Shown here piece after piece: positions 32,532 to 39,733 of a DNA stretch of 39,767 nucleotides; within the stretch, counting starts at the first letter, position 1; every line of letters begins with the position of its first letter. The DNA is from Candidatus Moduliflexus flocculans (GTDB taxonomy: Bacteria; Moduliflexota; Moduliflexia; Moduliflexales; Moduliflexaceae): assembly GCA_000739515.1 (NCBI GenBank), contig DF820455.1, positions 157,567-197,333 on the forward strand, given 5' to 3'. The notes below the pieces were generated by a model that made no database searches, was not told where the DNA came from, and saw nothing but the letters and a program-made list of their open reading frames with translations. The position numbers were made by a program, and so were the translations under genes.

Positions 32532-32619
32532 TGGCGGAGAGGGTGGGATTCGAACCCACGGGACGTCTCCGCCCACACGATTTCCAGTCGTGCCGATTCG
32601 ACCGCTCTCGCACCTCTCC
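32532..32619 (-). tRNA. tRNA-Ser, anticodon GGA
   Basis: 88 bases with encoded CCA. The acceptor arm GGAGAGG pairs with CCTCTCC. The anticodon stem-loop is CACGA-CTGGAAA-TCGTG (anticodon GGA, codons UCU/UCC). There is a long variable arm, and GGTTCGAATCC is the T arm. Confidence 0.97.
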
Positions 32620-32642
32620 CAAAATAACTACGATATGGTTTT

Positions 32643-32709
32643 ACCACGAAACACACAAAAGACACGAAAGATATTCTAAATTTTTCGTGTATTTTGTGTG
32701 TTTCGTGGT
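32643..32709. repeat. CCACGAAACACACAAAA-type palindrome
   Basis: Arms 32643-32669 and 32683-32709 match 26 of 27. It lies between two tRNA-Ser genes, an intergenic repeat related to those at 23829 and 30965. Confidence 0.8.
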
Positions 32710-32718
32710 TCGTTCAAG

Positions 32719-32809
32719 CGGAGAGGGTGGGATTCGAACCCACGTGACAGCTTTTGGCCGCCAAACCGATTTCGAGTCGGTCCCGTTATGACCTCTTCGG
32801 TACCTCTCC
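32719..32809 (-). tRNA. tRNA-Ser, anticodon CGA
   Basis: 91 bases. Acceptor arm GGAGAGG/CCTCTCC, anticodon arm ACCGA-CTCGAAA-TCGGT (anticodon CGA, codon UCG), long variable arm. CCA is not encoded. The first 24 bases overlap the 3' end of tadA. Confidence 0.95.
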
Positions 32810-33253
32810 TGATCGCAATTGTCGAAAGAACATTGACATTAACCGACGGCATTCGGCACGCATCACGCCGGAAATAACTTCTATTTGATGATTCAGGCGC
32901 ACGTCCTGCGTCACCTGATACAACGAACTCACCGCCCCCGCTTTGGGATTCTCCGTCCCATAAATCACCTGTCGAATTCGTGACAGCACTAACGCCCCCG
33001 CGCACATGACACACGGCTCAACCGTGACATATAATGACGCCTCGGTTAAACGCTCGTAACCCATCTGTTGGCAGGCGTCGCGAATGGCTAAAATTTCCGC
33101 GTGGGCAATGGGATCGTGCTGTTGTTCGGTGCGGTTGTGATTCGAGGCGATAATGCGCAAATCAATCACGATGACCGCTCCGATTGGCACTTCGCCTTCG
33201 TCGTAAGCGGCTTGCGCTTCGCGCAGAGCGGCCGTCATGAATTGTTGATGCAC
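32786..33253 (-). CDS. tadA: tRNA-specific adenosine deaminase
   Basis: A 155-residue zinc deaminase that converts A34 to inosine in the anticodon of tRNA-Arg(ACG). The zinc ligands and catalytic Glu are in PIAHAEIL, and PCVMC has the two cysteines. Its C-terminal end (SGEVPKRS) is translated from the first 24 bases of tRNA-Ser(CGA), so the stop codon lies within the tRNA gene. The frame is open to 33298 but enters the upstream tRNA-Arg; I chose the GTG at 33253, preceded by AGGGA, over the ATG at 33238 that lacks a ribosome binding site. The gene upstream is exactly its expected substrate, tRNA-Arg(ACG). Confidence 0.93.
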   Translation of the reverse strand: MHQQFMTAALREAQAAYDEGEVPIGAVIVIDLRIIASNHNRTEQQHDPIAHAEILAIRDACQQMGYERLTEASLYVTVEPCVMCAGALVLSRIRQVIYGTENPKAGAVSSLYQVTQDVRLNHQIEVISGVMRAECRRLMSMFFRQLRSGEVPKRS

Positions 33254-33271
33254 TATCCCTGAAAAAGAATA

Positions 33272-33345
33272 CGCGCCCAGGAGGAGTCGAACCCCCAACC
33301 TTTGGATCCGTAGTCCGACGCTCTATCCAATTGAGCTATGGGCGC
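33272..33345 (-). tRNA. tRNA-Arg, anticodon ACG
   Basis: 74 bases. Acceptor arm GCGCCCA/TGGGCGC, anticodon loop CTACGGA (anticodon ACG, read as ICG after deamination), T arm GGTTCGACTCC. CCA is not encoded. It is adjacent to tadA, which edits it. Confidence 0.95.
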
Positions 33346-33363
33346 ATAATTAAAACAATAGTA

Positions 33364-33454
33364 CGGAGAGGGAGGGATTCGAACCCTCGGTACATGTTTA
33401 GGCACGTACAACGGATTAGCAATCCGTCACCTTCGGCCTCTCGGTCACCTCTCC
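33364..33454 (-). tRNA. tRNA-Ser, anticodon GCT
   Basis: 91 bases. Acceptor arm GGAGAGG/CCTCTCC, anticodon arm loop TTGCTAA (anticodon GCU, codons AGU/AGC), long variable arm, T arm GGTTCGAATCC. CCA is not encoded. Confidence 0.95.
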
Positions 33455-33536
33455 GAAATCCGATAAAATTTATGAACACACCATGAAAAAGCGATTCGCG
33501 CATTTTCATGTGATATTCCTACGCTTTATGGTTTTA

Positions 33537-33621
33537 CGGAGGAGGTAGGATTCGAACCCACGTTCGCTTTCACGAAAACGGTTTTCAAGACCGCCGCCTT
33601 CAACCACTCGGCCACTCCTCC
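33537..33621 (-). tRNA. tRNA-Ser, anticodon TGA
   Basis: 85 bases. Acceptor arm GGAGGAG/CTCCTCC, anticodon loop CTTGAAA (anticodon UGA, codons UCA/UCG), long variable arm, T arm GGTTCGAATCC. CCA is not encoded. It is first in the tRNA cluster. Confidence 0.95.
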
Positions 33622-33710
33622 CTGCCTCGTGAGCGTCACCCTAATAGAAGCCAAAAAATTGGCAAGGAAAATTTTCAAAAATTCGAATTTTTCTACATTT
33701 TCCTGCCGTC

Positions 33711-34667
33711 TCAAGCGCTCATATCGGCATACGCCACTTCCATCAGCAGGAAAAACGCCTGCCCTTCGGTGGATGTTCCGGCGCGATCAAAATTCGGAGC
33801 ACCGCAGACGCCTTGCACCAATCCGAATTGATCCACCTTTTTATGCGCTGCCGCTCGCATTTTCAACGCGGCATCGCGATGCGCCGCATCAAGCCAGCCG
33901 CCGCGAATTCCGCGAAAGATCGCATACGCCAGCATTTGCGCCGCATTCGTTTCAACAAACGTTGACGAATCATCCAAAATATCATGAAATAAGCCATCTT
34001 CGCGCTGATACAGCAGACAGGCGTCAATGACTTCTTTGATAAAGCCCGCCAGCATCGCTTTTTCTTGCATCATAGATTCCGGCAGCGCGTTCAGCACTCT
34101 GGTCATGCCCGCCGCCGCCCAGCCATTGCCGCTGCCCCAGAACAGTTTTCGCGTAAATTCCTGCCGGTCGTCGTCCCATATATGATAATAAAGATGCTTC
34201 TCCGGGTGCATCAACATCCGGCGATAGCCGACGATTTGCTTGACAGCTTCCTGCGGATGCCCGGCGACCGCGAGAAATGGCGGCATCATGTACAGCGCGT
34301 CCACCCAGATCATGTTTTCGATGTAATTGTGATGAATGATGCCATCTCGCGTTTTCGGGGCTTTGTAAAGCAGAAAATCGAGCATCAGCTCTGCCGCCTT
34401 TTTCAGCGCGGGATCGCCAGTGACATTCGCCGCAAAGAGTACCGGCTCGCCATTCGCCGCCGGATCGGCCACCGGCACTTTATCGCCGTTCAAGCCGAGC
34501 CGCCCATCTTTGGTTTGATTGACGACCGCGTCTTTGGCGAATAAAACAACCAGATCGCGTTCTCCCAATTCCAATAACGCCTGCGCCGCGACGCCCTGCT
34601 CCCAGGCGCGTCGCTGCATGCTCAACATTGCGGCCTGAACTTTTTGAATCATTATGTGCGTTTCCAT
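33711..34667 (-). CDS. GH105/GH88-like unsaturated rhamnogalacturonyl hydrolase
   Basis: A 318-residue six-hairpin (alpha/alpha)6 hydrolase. The stretch IENMIWVDALYMMPPFLAVAG holds the family's likely catalytic Asp, and WGSGNGWAAAGMTRVL is the typical GxGNGWxxAG segment. These enzymes hydrate the unsaturated uronic acid at the end of pectin- or polysaccharide-lyase products and release a 4-deoxy sugar; no signal peptide is present, so it is cytoplasmic. The frame extends to 34748, but that part is encoded by the palindrome at 34672-34771, so I start at 34667 (34652 is the alternative). The LplABC-type importer at 9144-12869 could supply its substrate, but it is 20 kb away. Confidence 0.85.
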   Translation of the reverse strand: METHIMIQKVQAAMLSMQRRAWEQGVAAQALLELGERDLVVLFAKDAVVNQTKDGRLGLNGDKVPVADPAANGEPVLFAANVTGDPALKKAAELMLDFLLYKAPKTRDGIIHHNYIENMIWVDALYMMPPFLAVAGHPQEAVKQIVGYRRMLMHPEKHLYYHIWDDDRQEFTRKLFWGSGNGWAAAGMTRVLNALPESMMQEKAMLAGFIKEVIDACLLYQREDGLFHDILDDSSTFVETNAAQMLAYAIFRGIRGGWLDAAHRDAALKMRAAAHKKVDQFGLVQGVCGAPNFDRAGTSTEGQAFFLLMEVAYADMSA

Positions 34668-34671
34668 AAAA

Positions 34672-34771
34672 AATAGAACACTGATTAGGCTGATATGACT
34701 GGGTATCGCTGATAACATGCCGACACGCTTACTATCATAATCAGTCACATCAGCCCAATCAGTGTTCTATT
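34672..34771. repeat. 30-bp inverted repeat (AATAGAACACTGATT type)
   Basis: Arms 34672-34701 and 34742-34771 match 28 of 30. It fills the gap between the protease and the GH105 genes. It resembles ACACTGATTGGGCTGAT-type repeats scattered in other genomes. Confidence 0.8.
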
Positions 34772-34774
34772 AAA

Positions 34775-36274
34775 TCAGTTCTCACTCGCGTCGCGCAAAT
34801 CAGGCGAGCGATCATGTTCGATGCGATACGTCGCGAGAATTTTAGGGTTCGCCGCTTCAGCCTTCTGCCGATCCAGCACGAGTTCGACAAAATCTTCGTC
34901 CCGCAGCACTAAATACGGCTCTTTCGAAGTCATGACGAGGCGATAAAATTCAGTAAAATCTTTAAACGTCTGGCCGTTGACCTCGTTGACAATCCAGGCA
35001 AAGACATCCTCATAGCCCTGATTGACTTCGGCGGAAAGGACTTTCAACGCTAAGACGACTTCCTGCCGCTGTTCGGTAATTGGCTTGTCGAGTTCGGCGA
35101 CGAGATAATCCGGCGCGTTTTCCATCCAGTTCGTCCCGTAGCGCGTCAACAGGTTTTTCGTCAACGGCGTGAAGACCACGCCGCCATAAATGAAATAACG
35201 CGGAATCTCTTCGTATTGCTCCGGCGGCACGACGGTGTAGGCGCTGCGCGTTTTTGATAGATTCAGCGTGATGGTCTGAATCTTCGTTTCGCGGAAAATC
35301 TCGAACGAAACCTGTTCCCCGATCTGATGGCAATCAATGTAATACATCGCGTTCGTCCGTTCTTTCGGGCGAAATTCCACAGTGCCGTCATCCGCGATAG
35401 GATGGCCTTCGACGCTCAACACCACATCGCCGCGCTGCAAAATCCCTTCTGCGGGAGAGCCAGGATAAATCCGGTTGACGAGAATGCCGGTCTGGTCGTC
35501 GCTCAGGCCATATTTCCGCTTCATATCCGGGTTTTCCATCGTTTGAATCGAGACGCCGAGACTGGGAAAACCGTCATACCGCCCATCTTTCAGATCGGTG
35601 AAAAAATGTTCGACCACTGAAATCGGCACCATATAGCCGATATTTTCAGTATCACCTTTCATCGCCTGCATGACGACCCCCACGATTTTGCCGTTGCTGA
35701 TGACCGGCCCGCCGCTGTTGCCGGGGTTAATCGCGGCGTCAATCTGCCCGGCGAACAAAAAATGACTGCTATGGACATAATAGGTATGTTCGAGCCGGGA
35801 CAGGATGCCTTTCGTGATGCTGAGCGAATCGCCGCCCATAGGAAAGCCATAGACCGTGACTTCATCCTGCGTTTCTGGCAATTCGCCAAATTCGAGCGGA
35901 GTAATTCCGTTGAAAAACGTCTCGTCTTCGACCGTTAAAATTGCTAAATCCGCGTCATGCGAAATATGTTCCACTGCGGCGTTATACCGTTTGGCATCGC
36001 CATGTTTTCGCACCTGGATGAAGGTTTCGTTCGCCACGACATGCGCGTTGGTGAGAATCCGCTTGCCGTCAATCACGCAGCCAGAGCCATACGCGCGAAA
36101 CGCGCCTAACATGCTCCAGGGATTGTGATAATCCGGCATATCCGCGACGGTATAAATTTTGACAATAGCATCTTTAATGCCTGCATCGGTAGGCGTGACA
36201 GCAGGTTCAGCATAACTGATGTGCATGGGCAATAATGCCAGGAGGAGAAATGCGATAATCTGAAGTTGTTTCAT
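34775..36274 (-). CDS. Deg/HtrA-type serine protease with PDZ domain
   Basis: A 499-residue secreted protease. The signal peptide (MKQLQIIAFLLLALLPMHISYA) is followed by a trypsin-like domain with H78 (TNAHVV), D109 (HDADLAIL) and S187 (GNSGGP). One PDZ domain (about 240-320, ILVNRIYPGSPAEGILQRGDVVLSVEG) follows. The ~180-residue C-terminal part (VVPPEQYEEIPRYFIYGGVVF..) resembles the extra domain of plant-type Deg9/10 proteases more than DegP of E. coli. It would degrade or control misfolded envelope proteins. Its ATG overlaps the stop of the amidohydrolase (ATGA), so the two are translationally coupled. Confidence 0.92.
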   Translation of the reverse strand: MKQLQIIAFLLLALLPMHISYAEPAVTPTDAGIKDAIVKIYTVADMPDYHNPWSMLGAFRAYGSGCVIDGKRILTNAHVVANETFIQVRKHGDAKRYNAAVEHISHDADLAILTVEDETFFNGITPLEFGELPETQDEVTVYGFPMGGDSLSITKGILSRLEHTYYVHSSHFLFAGQIDAAINPGNSGGPVISNGKIVGVVMQAMKGDTENIGYMVPISVVEHFFTDLKDGRYDGFPSLGVSIQTMENPDMKRKYGLSDDQTGILVNRIYPGSPAEGILQRGDVVLSVEGHPIADDGTVEFRPKERTNAMYYIDCHQIGEQVSFEIFRETKIQTITLNLSKTRSAYTVVPPEQYEEIPRYFIYGGVVFTPLTKNLLTRYGTNWMENAPDYLVAELDKPITEQRQEVVLALKVLSAEVNQGYEDVFAWIVNEVNGQTFKDFTEFYRLVMTSKEPYLVLRDEDFVELVLDRQKAEAANPKILATYRIEHDRSPDLRDASEN

Positions 36275-37098
36275 GTAATATTTTCCTTATAGAGTTGCAA
36301 AATGGTCATGATCGTGCCAGACCAGATCGCGTTTTTTTGTTCTTCGGAAAGATGCAGCCGCGCAAACATCTGCTCGTAAAATGAGCGGACGGTCAACGCG
36401 CTGTCTTCCGGGTAATCGCTGCCATAAATCAGCTTATAATATGGCGCTAACGTCTTGACCGCGTATTCGATGGCATTGGCGCGGTCAGGGCGGCCATAAT
36501 AATGTTTCGCCTCGAAATCCGCAATCCACGAGAGATCGAGAAACACGTTCGGGCGCTGGCGGGCGATGTCCACCATGTCATACAAATATTCACCGCCCAA
36601 ATGCGCAATGATAATCGGCAGATCATAAAAAATCGAAGCGTAAGCGTCAATTTCCCGCAAATCCGCTTCGAGCGCCGGCAGCGAACTGCCGTGCCGCACG
36701 CCGTCAATCACGACCGGAATATTCAAACGCGCCGCTTCATACAGCAAGCCATAGACTCTGGGATCTTTCAAGCTGAATTGCTGAATGCGCGGGTGAATTT
36801 TCAGGCCGCGAAATTTTTCGATGATAATCAACCGCCGCAACTGCGTCTGCGGCGCAGGGTCGCCATAACGGAAAAAGGTCGGATGAATCGAGCAGAAGCC
36901 GATGATGCGATGCGGATGCTGGCGGCAGATGTCCTGCACGGTCTCATTGCGGTCGTAGGGCGCAATCGGCAGCATCACCGCCATATCCATCCCGTTTTGA
37001 TCAAGGTAGTCAATCAGATCAGTGTCCGTCCGTTTCGGATAACTCTGAAACAGCGACGATTCATCAAAAAAGGCGTGAACATGGGCGTCTATTTTCAT
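36271..37098 (-). CDS. Amidohydrolase-2 family metal-dependent hydrolase
   Basis: A 275-residue TIM-barrel hydrolase. The metal site starts with H6 and H8 (IDAHVHAF). Further ligands are likely in GLKIHPRIQ, IIIAHLGGEY and the Asp of YGSDYPED. These enzymes usually hydrolyse or decarboxylate small cyclic acids; the substrate is unknown. AAGGAT is 9-14 bases before the ATG. It is upstream of the Deg protease with a four-base overlap and 111 bases downstream of the reverse transcriptase, so it could be transcribed with either. Confidence 0.88.
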   Translation of the reverse strand: MKIDAHVHAFFDESSLFQSYPKRTDTDLIDYLDQNGMDMAVMLPIAPYDRNETVQDICRQHPHRIIGFCSIHPTFFRYGDPAPQTQLRRLIIIEKFRGLKIHPRIQQFSLKDPRVYGLLYEAARLNIPVVIDGVRHGSSLPALEADLREIDAYASIFYDLPIIIAHLGGEYLYDMVDIARQRPNVFLDLSWIADFEAKHYYGRPDRANAIEYAVKTLAPYYKLIYGSDYPEDSALTVRSFYEQMFARLHLSEEQKNAIWSGTIMTILQLYKENIT

Positions 37099-37209
37099 GG
37101 TGATTCATCCTTTTTTTCGTAACGATTAGAAGCATATTCAACGCAAACAGCGCAATTGTTCCCGTATCATCGCAAACCTATGCCGATCCGTGCCAAAATA
37201 ATTCGTACT

Positions 37210-38625
37210 TCAGGCCTGACGCAACAGGGCATTCACGCGCTCAAGCAGCGGACGGCCTTTTTGCGGGTTCACCATCACGATATAATGCGCTAACCCGCGC
37301 AGACTTGCGGGCGTCAATTCACGCCCTTTCCAGGTTTTCCCTCGCAATCCGTCTTTCTCGATTTGAAACAGCAGCGCCCGAAAATTCCGCAGTGTGCCGC
37401 GCTCAAGCGTCATCTGTTCGTTCACGACGATGCCGGTCACTTCCTGCCGCGAGCCGCTGCGCATGATGCGAAGCTTGCCGGGATGCACGACAAAACCTTC
37501 ATCGCTGATAATTTTTTTCGCTCGCCAGAGGAGTTTCGTCAGATTTTGAAGCGTGTCTTCCGTGCCGGAAAAGGTCATATCATCGGCGTAGCGCGTGTAG
37601 GCGAAGCCCATTTTCTGCGCCATGCCGGACAAACGGCTGTCGAGGCGGCGGCAGAGGATATTCGTCAGCGCCGGGCTGGTGGGCGCGCCTTGCGGCAGAT
37701 GGCGGCCAGAGGCGACGACGTAATACGTTTCGCCGTCCAATTCGAGCGCGTCCACGTCCGGTTCAGTGCAAAGCAGCGCGAAAATCGTCGCAAGCTGTTC
37801 GGAATAGCCTAATCCGCGAAACACGCCTTTGACGCGGGGATAGGACACCGTCGGAAAAAAGTCTTTGACATCCAGATTGATCACCACGTCGCGCCCGACA
37901 TGCGGCGCGGCGTTGGTGACGATAGATTCGCCGGAGCGGAAACCTCGCGCCGCCGGATGGAGCGGCACGGTTTGGAGCAAGTGTTCCAGCACCCAATGCT
38001 GCGCGGCTTTCAGGCGCGGCATCGGCGCGGAAATCAGCCGCATTCCTCCCGATTTTTTCGGCATGTAAAAGCGTTTGTAGTGGGACACTTTCGACACATC
38101 GCGCTGAAAGGTCAGAAAACGGAGTTCGCCAACCGAAATCCCCATCGCCTGCACCAATTCCGCGACGCTCGCGAAGGCTGGCAGATTGTTCTGCGCCAAA
38201 CGTTCGGCGGAATGTTCTTTATTCTGCAAGCCGCCAGAGACGCCGTCGCCGAGATAGCCGATGTCTTGCGCTTTTAGCTCTTTCCAGCGGCGGGCGCGTT
38301 CGTCCCGTTCGCGTTGGCGGCGTTCTTTGGTTTCCGCCTGCTTTTGGTGCGACTCTTCCAGCCGCTTTTTGCGCATCTCCTTGAACATCTGCTCGCGGTT
38401 GTCGAATTTGCGCTGTTTTTCAAGGAGTTCGGTCAGTTCGCGAGTCAACTCGCCTTCGCGGCGAATCAGTTGCTCCGGCAGCGTCGGGGCGTCCTGAGAA
38501 TCCGGCCAGAAGCCGAGCCGCACCATTTCCGATAAAATATATTCCTGTTTTGATGTCGCCCGAATGCGGTCGTAAATCTGTTGTCTGCTTAAGCGGGAAT
38601 CCTGGGAATTTTCGGTGTTGCTCAT
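37210..38625 (-). CDS. Retron-type reverse transcriptase with long N-terminal extension
   Basis: A 471-residue reverse transcriptase. All retron hallmarks are visible: NAAPH (238-242, the NAxxH motif), catalytic Asp in LDVKDFFP (251-258), LPQGAPTSP (310-318), YADD (346-349) and VTG (396-398). There is no maturase or endonuclease domain, so it is not a group II intron protein. Residues 1-145 are an extension with a long, highly charged coiled coil (~55-120), as in the ~480-residue retron RTs such as the Mx162 type. It would copy its own non-coding RNA into msDNA for phage defence. I start at MSNTEN (38625); longer frames start at 38667 or 38721, but both lie within or beside the 111-bp palindrome. 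The SWIM and WGR-HEAT genes at the other end of the window are the partners expected for type XIII. Confidence 0.9.
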   Translation of the reverse strand: MSNTENSQDSRLSRQQIYDRIRATSKQEYILSEMVRLGFWPDSQDAPTLPEQLIRREGELTRELTELLEKQRKFDNREQMFKEMRKKRLEESHQKQAETKERRQRERDERARRWKELKAQDIGYLGDGVSGGLQNKEHSAERLAQNNLPAFASVAELVQAMGISVGELRFLTFQRDVSKVSHYKRFYMPKKSGGMRLISAPMPRLKAAQHWVLEHLLQTVPLHPAARGFRSGESIVTNAAPHVGRDVVINLDVKDFFPTVSYPRVKGVFRGLGYSEQLATIFALLCTEPDVDALELDGETYYVVASGRHLPQGAPTSPALTNILCRRLDSRLSGMAQKMGFAYTRYADDMTFSGTEDTLQNLTKLLWRAKKIISDEGFVVHPGKLRIMRSGSRQEVTGIVVNEQMTLERGTLRNFRALLFQIEKDGLRGKTWKGRELTPASLRGLAHYIVMVNPQKGRPLLERVNALLRQA

Positions 38626-38674
38626 ATCATTTAGGGGAAAGTGGGAATCGCGAAATCCTTCGAACATCCTCAGG

Positions 38675-38785
38675 ACTGGACTGTTCAACTCAAGCAGAGC
38701 AACGCCTATCTGCAATTTCACTTCCGGGAAGTTGCGCCGGAAATGCAGATAGGCGTTAGCTCTGCACAGTCGCGAACAGGCCAGT
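38675..38785 (-). repeat. 111-bp hairpin directly upstream of the reverse transcriptase (candidate msr-msd or dispersed repeat)
   Basis: On the minus strand a single long stem forms. Outer arms 38774-38785 and 38675-38686 match 11 of 12. The middle arms 38759-38765/38694-38700 and 38744-38757/38701-38714 are perfect, and a tip TTCCGG/CCGGAA lies at 38722-38742. Retron non-coding RNAs lie immediately upstream of the RT and hold a long msd stem. However, no separate msr stem-loops are visible, and other palindromes in the window are plainly not ncRNAs. Confidence 0.6.
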
Positions 38786-39152
38786 GAAGCTGGGAAGCGG
38801 TGTTTTTGAAGGCAAATATTCGTTCGGGTCGCGTTTCGAAAAAGACCCCGGTACGAATCCAGAAGAGTTAATAGGGGCCGCTCATGCAGGCTGTTTCAGT
38901 ATGGCCCTTTCCATGATATTGGAACAGGCCGGGTACACGGCAGACAGCATTCACACTATTGCACGGGTTTCGATTGACAAATCAGGAGATGGGTTTAAAA
39001 TCACTTCCATTGCGCTTGAGACAGAAGGGAAAATTCCGGGGATCGATGAAAACACCTTCAAAGAAAAAGCCGAGATGGCCAAAAAAGGATGTCCTGTTTC
39101 CGTGGCCCTAGCCAGTGTTGACATCACGCTTCAGACAAAACTTATAAAATAA
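38784..39152 (+). CDS. OsmC-family peroxiredoxin, N-terminally truncated
   Basis: 122 codons open from a GTG. The OsmC family reduces organic hydroperoxides through two cysteines. The first is visible in AHAGCFSMALS, the second in GCPVSVAL. The N-terminus begins at KLGSGVFEGKYSFGSRFE, about 18-20 residues into the normal protein, so the usual start and first beta strand are missing. An in-frame stop lies at 38757. The truncation point coincides with the end of the 111-bp palindrome. It may be a broken gene after insertion, or the junction may be an assembly artefact. It is followed by sixA. Confidence 0.8.
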   Translation: MKLGSGVFEGKYSFGSRFEKDPGTNPEELIGAAHAGCFSMALSMILEQAGYTADSIHTIARVSIDKSGDGFKITSIALETEGKIPGIDENTFKEKAEMAKKGCPVSVALASVDITLQTKLIK

Positions 39153-39214
39153 TAAACACCGAAACAACCGGAGGCGACAGGGAAAACCGCAACCGGACGG
39201 ACGAGGTAAAATGC

Positions 39215-39679
39215 ATGTTTCTTTATTTAGTGCGGCACGGCGAGGCGAAACCGGAGACAGAAGATCCTGCGCGGGGCCTGACGGATAAAGGCTTCCGTGA
39301 TGTTTCATTGACGGCGTTGTACGTTCACGAGCGGGGCATAAAACCCGATGTTATTTATCACAGCGGCAAAAAACGGGCCCAGCAGACCGCGCAGATTTTC
39401 AACGATTATGTAAAATCGGTCAAAGGCATAATTGAAGCCGACAGTCTTGCGCCGATGGACGATCCCGCCATATGGGCCGGGCGCATTTCCGGGATGCGTG
39501 AAAACATTATGCTCGTGGGACATCTTCCGTACCTGGCAAGGCTTGCCGGTCTGTTGTTGTGCGGGGACAAGGAAAAGCTGGCTGCCGATTTTAAGACCGG
39601 AGGAATTGCCTGCTTCGAGCGGCTGAGCGACGGCAGGTGGATCGTTGCGTGGATGCTTTCACCGGCCATGATCTCTTAA
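39215..39679 (+). CDS. sixA: SixA-type phosphohistidine phosphatase
   Basis: A 154-residue histidine-phosphatase-fold protein. The RHG catalytic signature is LYLVRHGEAKP (residues 4-14). The second histidine is in LVGHLPYLARL. SixA enzymes dephosphorylate histidine phosphotransfer domains or phosphohistidine in PTS proteins. GAGGT is eight bases before the ATG at 39215. It lies 62 bases after OsmC in the same direction and looks like part of one transcript. Codon use in this block differs somewhat from that of the window before 38.7 kb. Confidence 0.88.
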   Translation: MFLYLVRHGEAKPETEDPARGLTDKGFRDVSLTALYVHERGIKPDVIYHSGKKRAQQTAQIFNDYVKSVKGIIEADSLAPMDDPAIWAGRISGMRENIMLVGHLPYLARLAGLLLCGDKEKLAADFKTGGIACFERLSDGRWIVAWMLSPAMIS

Positions 39680-39733
39680 GAGAAACAGACGGCGAAGCCG
39701 GTTACTACAGTCACTGAAAGGAGATGTTGAATT

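Noticed and set aside
34667..34748. N-terminal extension of the GH105-like protein
   Set aside because: The extra residues are encoded by the 30-bp inverted repeat at 34672-34771, and the family starts near 34667 or 34652.
36271..37098. Amidohydrolase as a retron effector
   Set aside because: It is translationally coupled to the Deg protease and has ordinary metabolic features. Nothing ties it to the RT besides being the next gene.
37210..38625. Reverse transcriptase as a group II intron protein
   Set aside because: There is no maturase or HNH domain, no intron ends, and the NAxxH and VTG motifs point to a retron RT.
38550..38759. 69-residue plus-strand frame over the RT start
   Set aside because: It is built from the palindrome and the RT antisense. 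No ribosome site and no family match.
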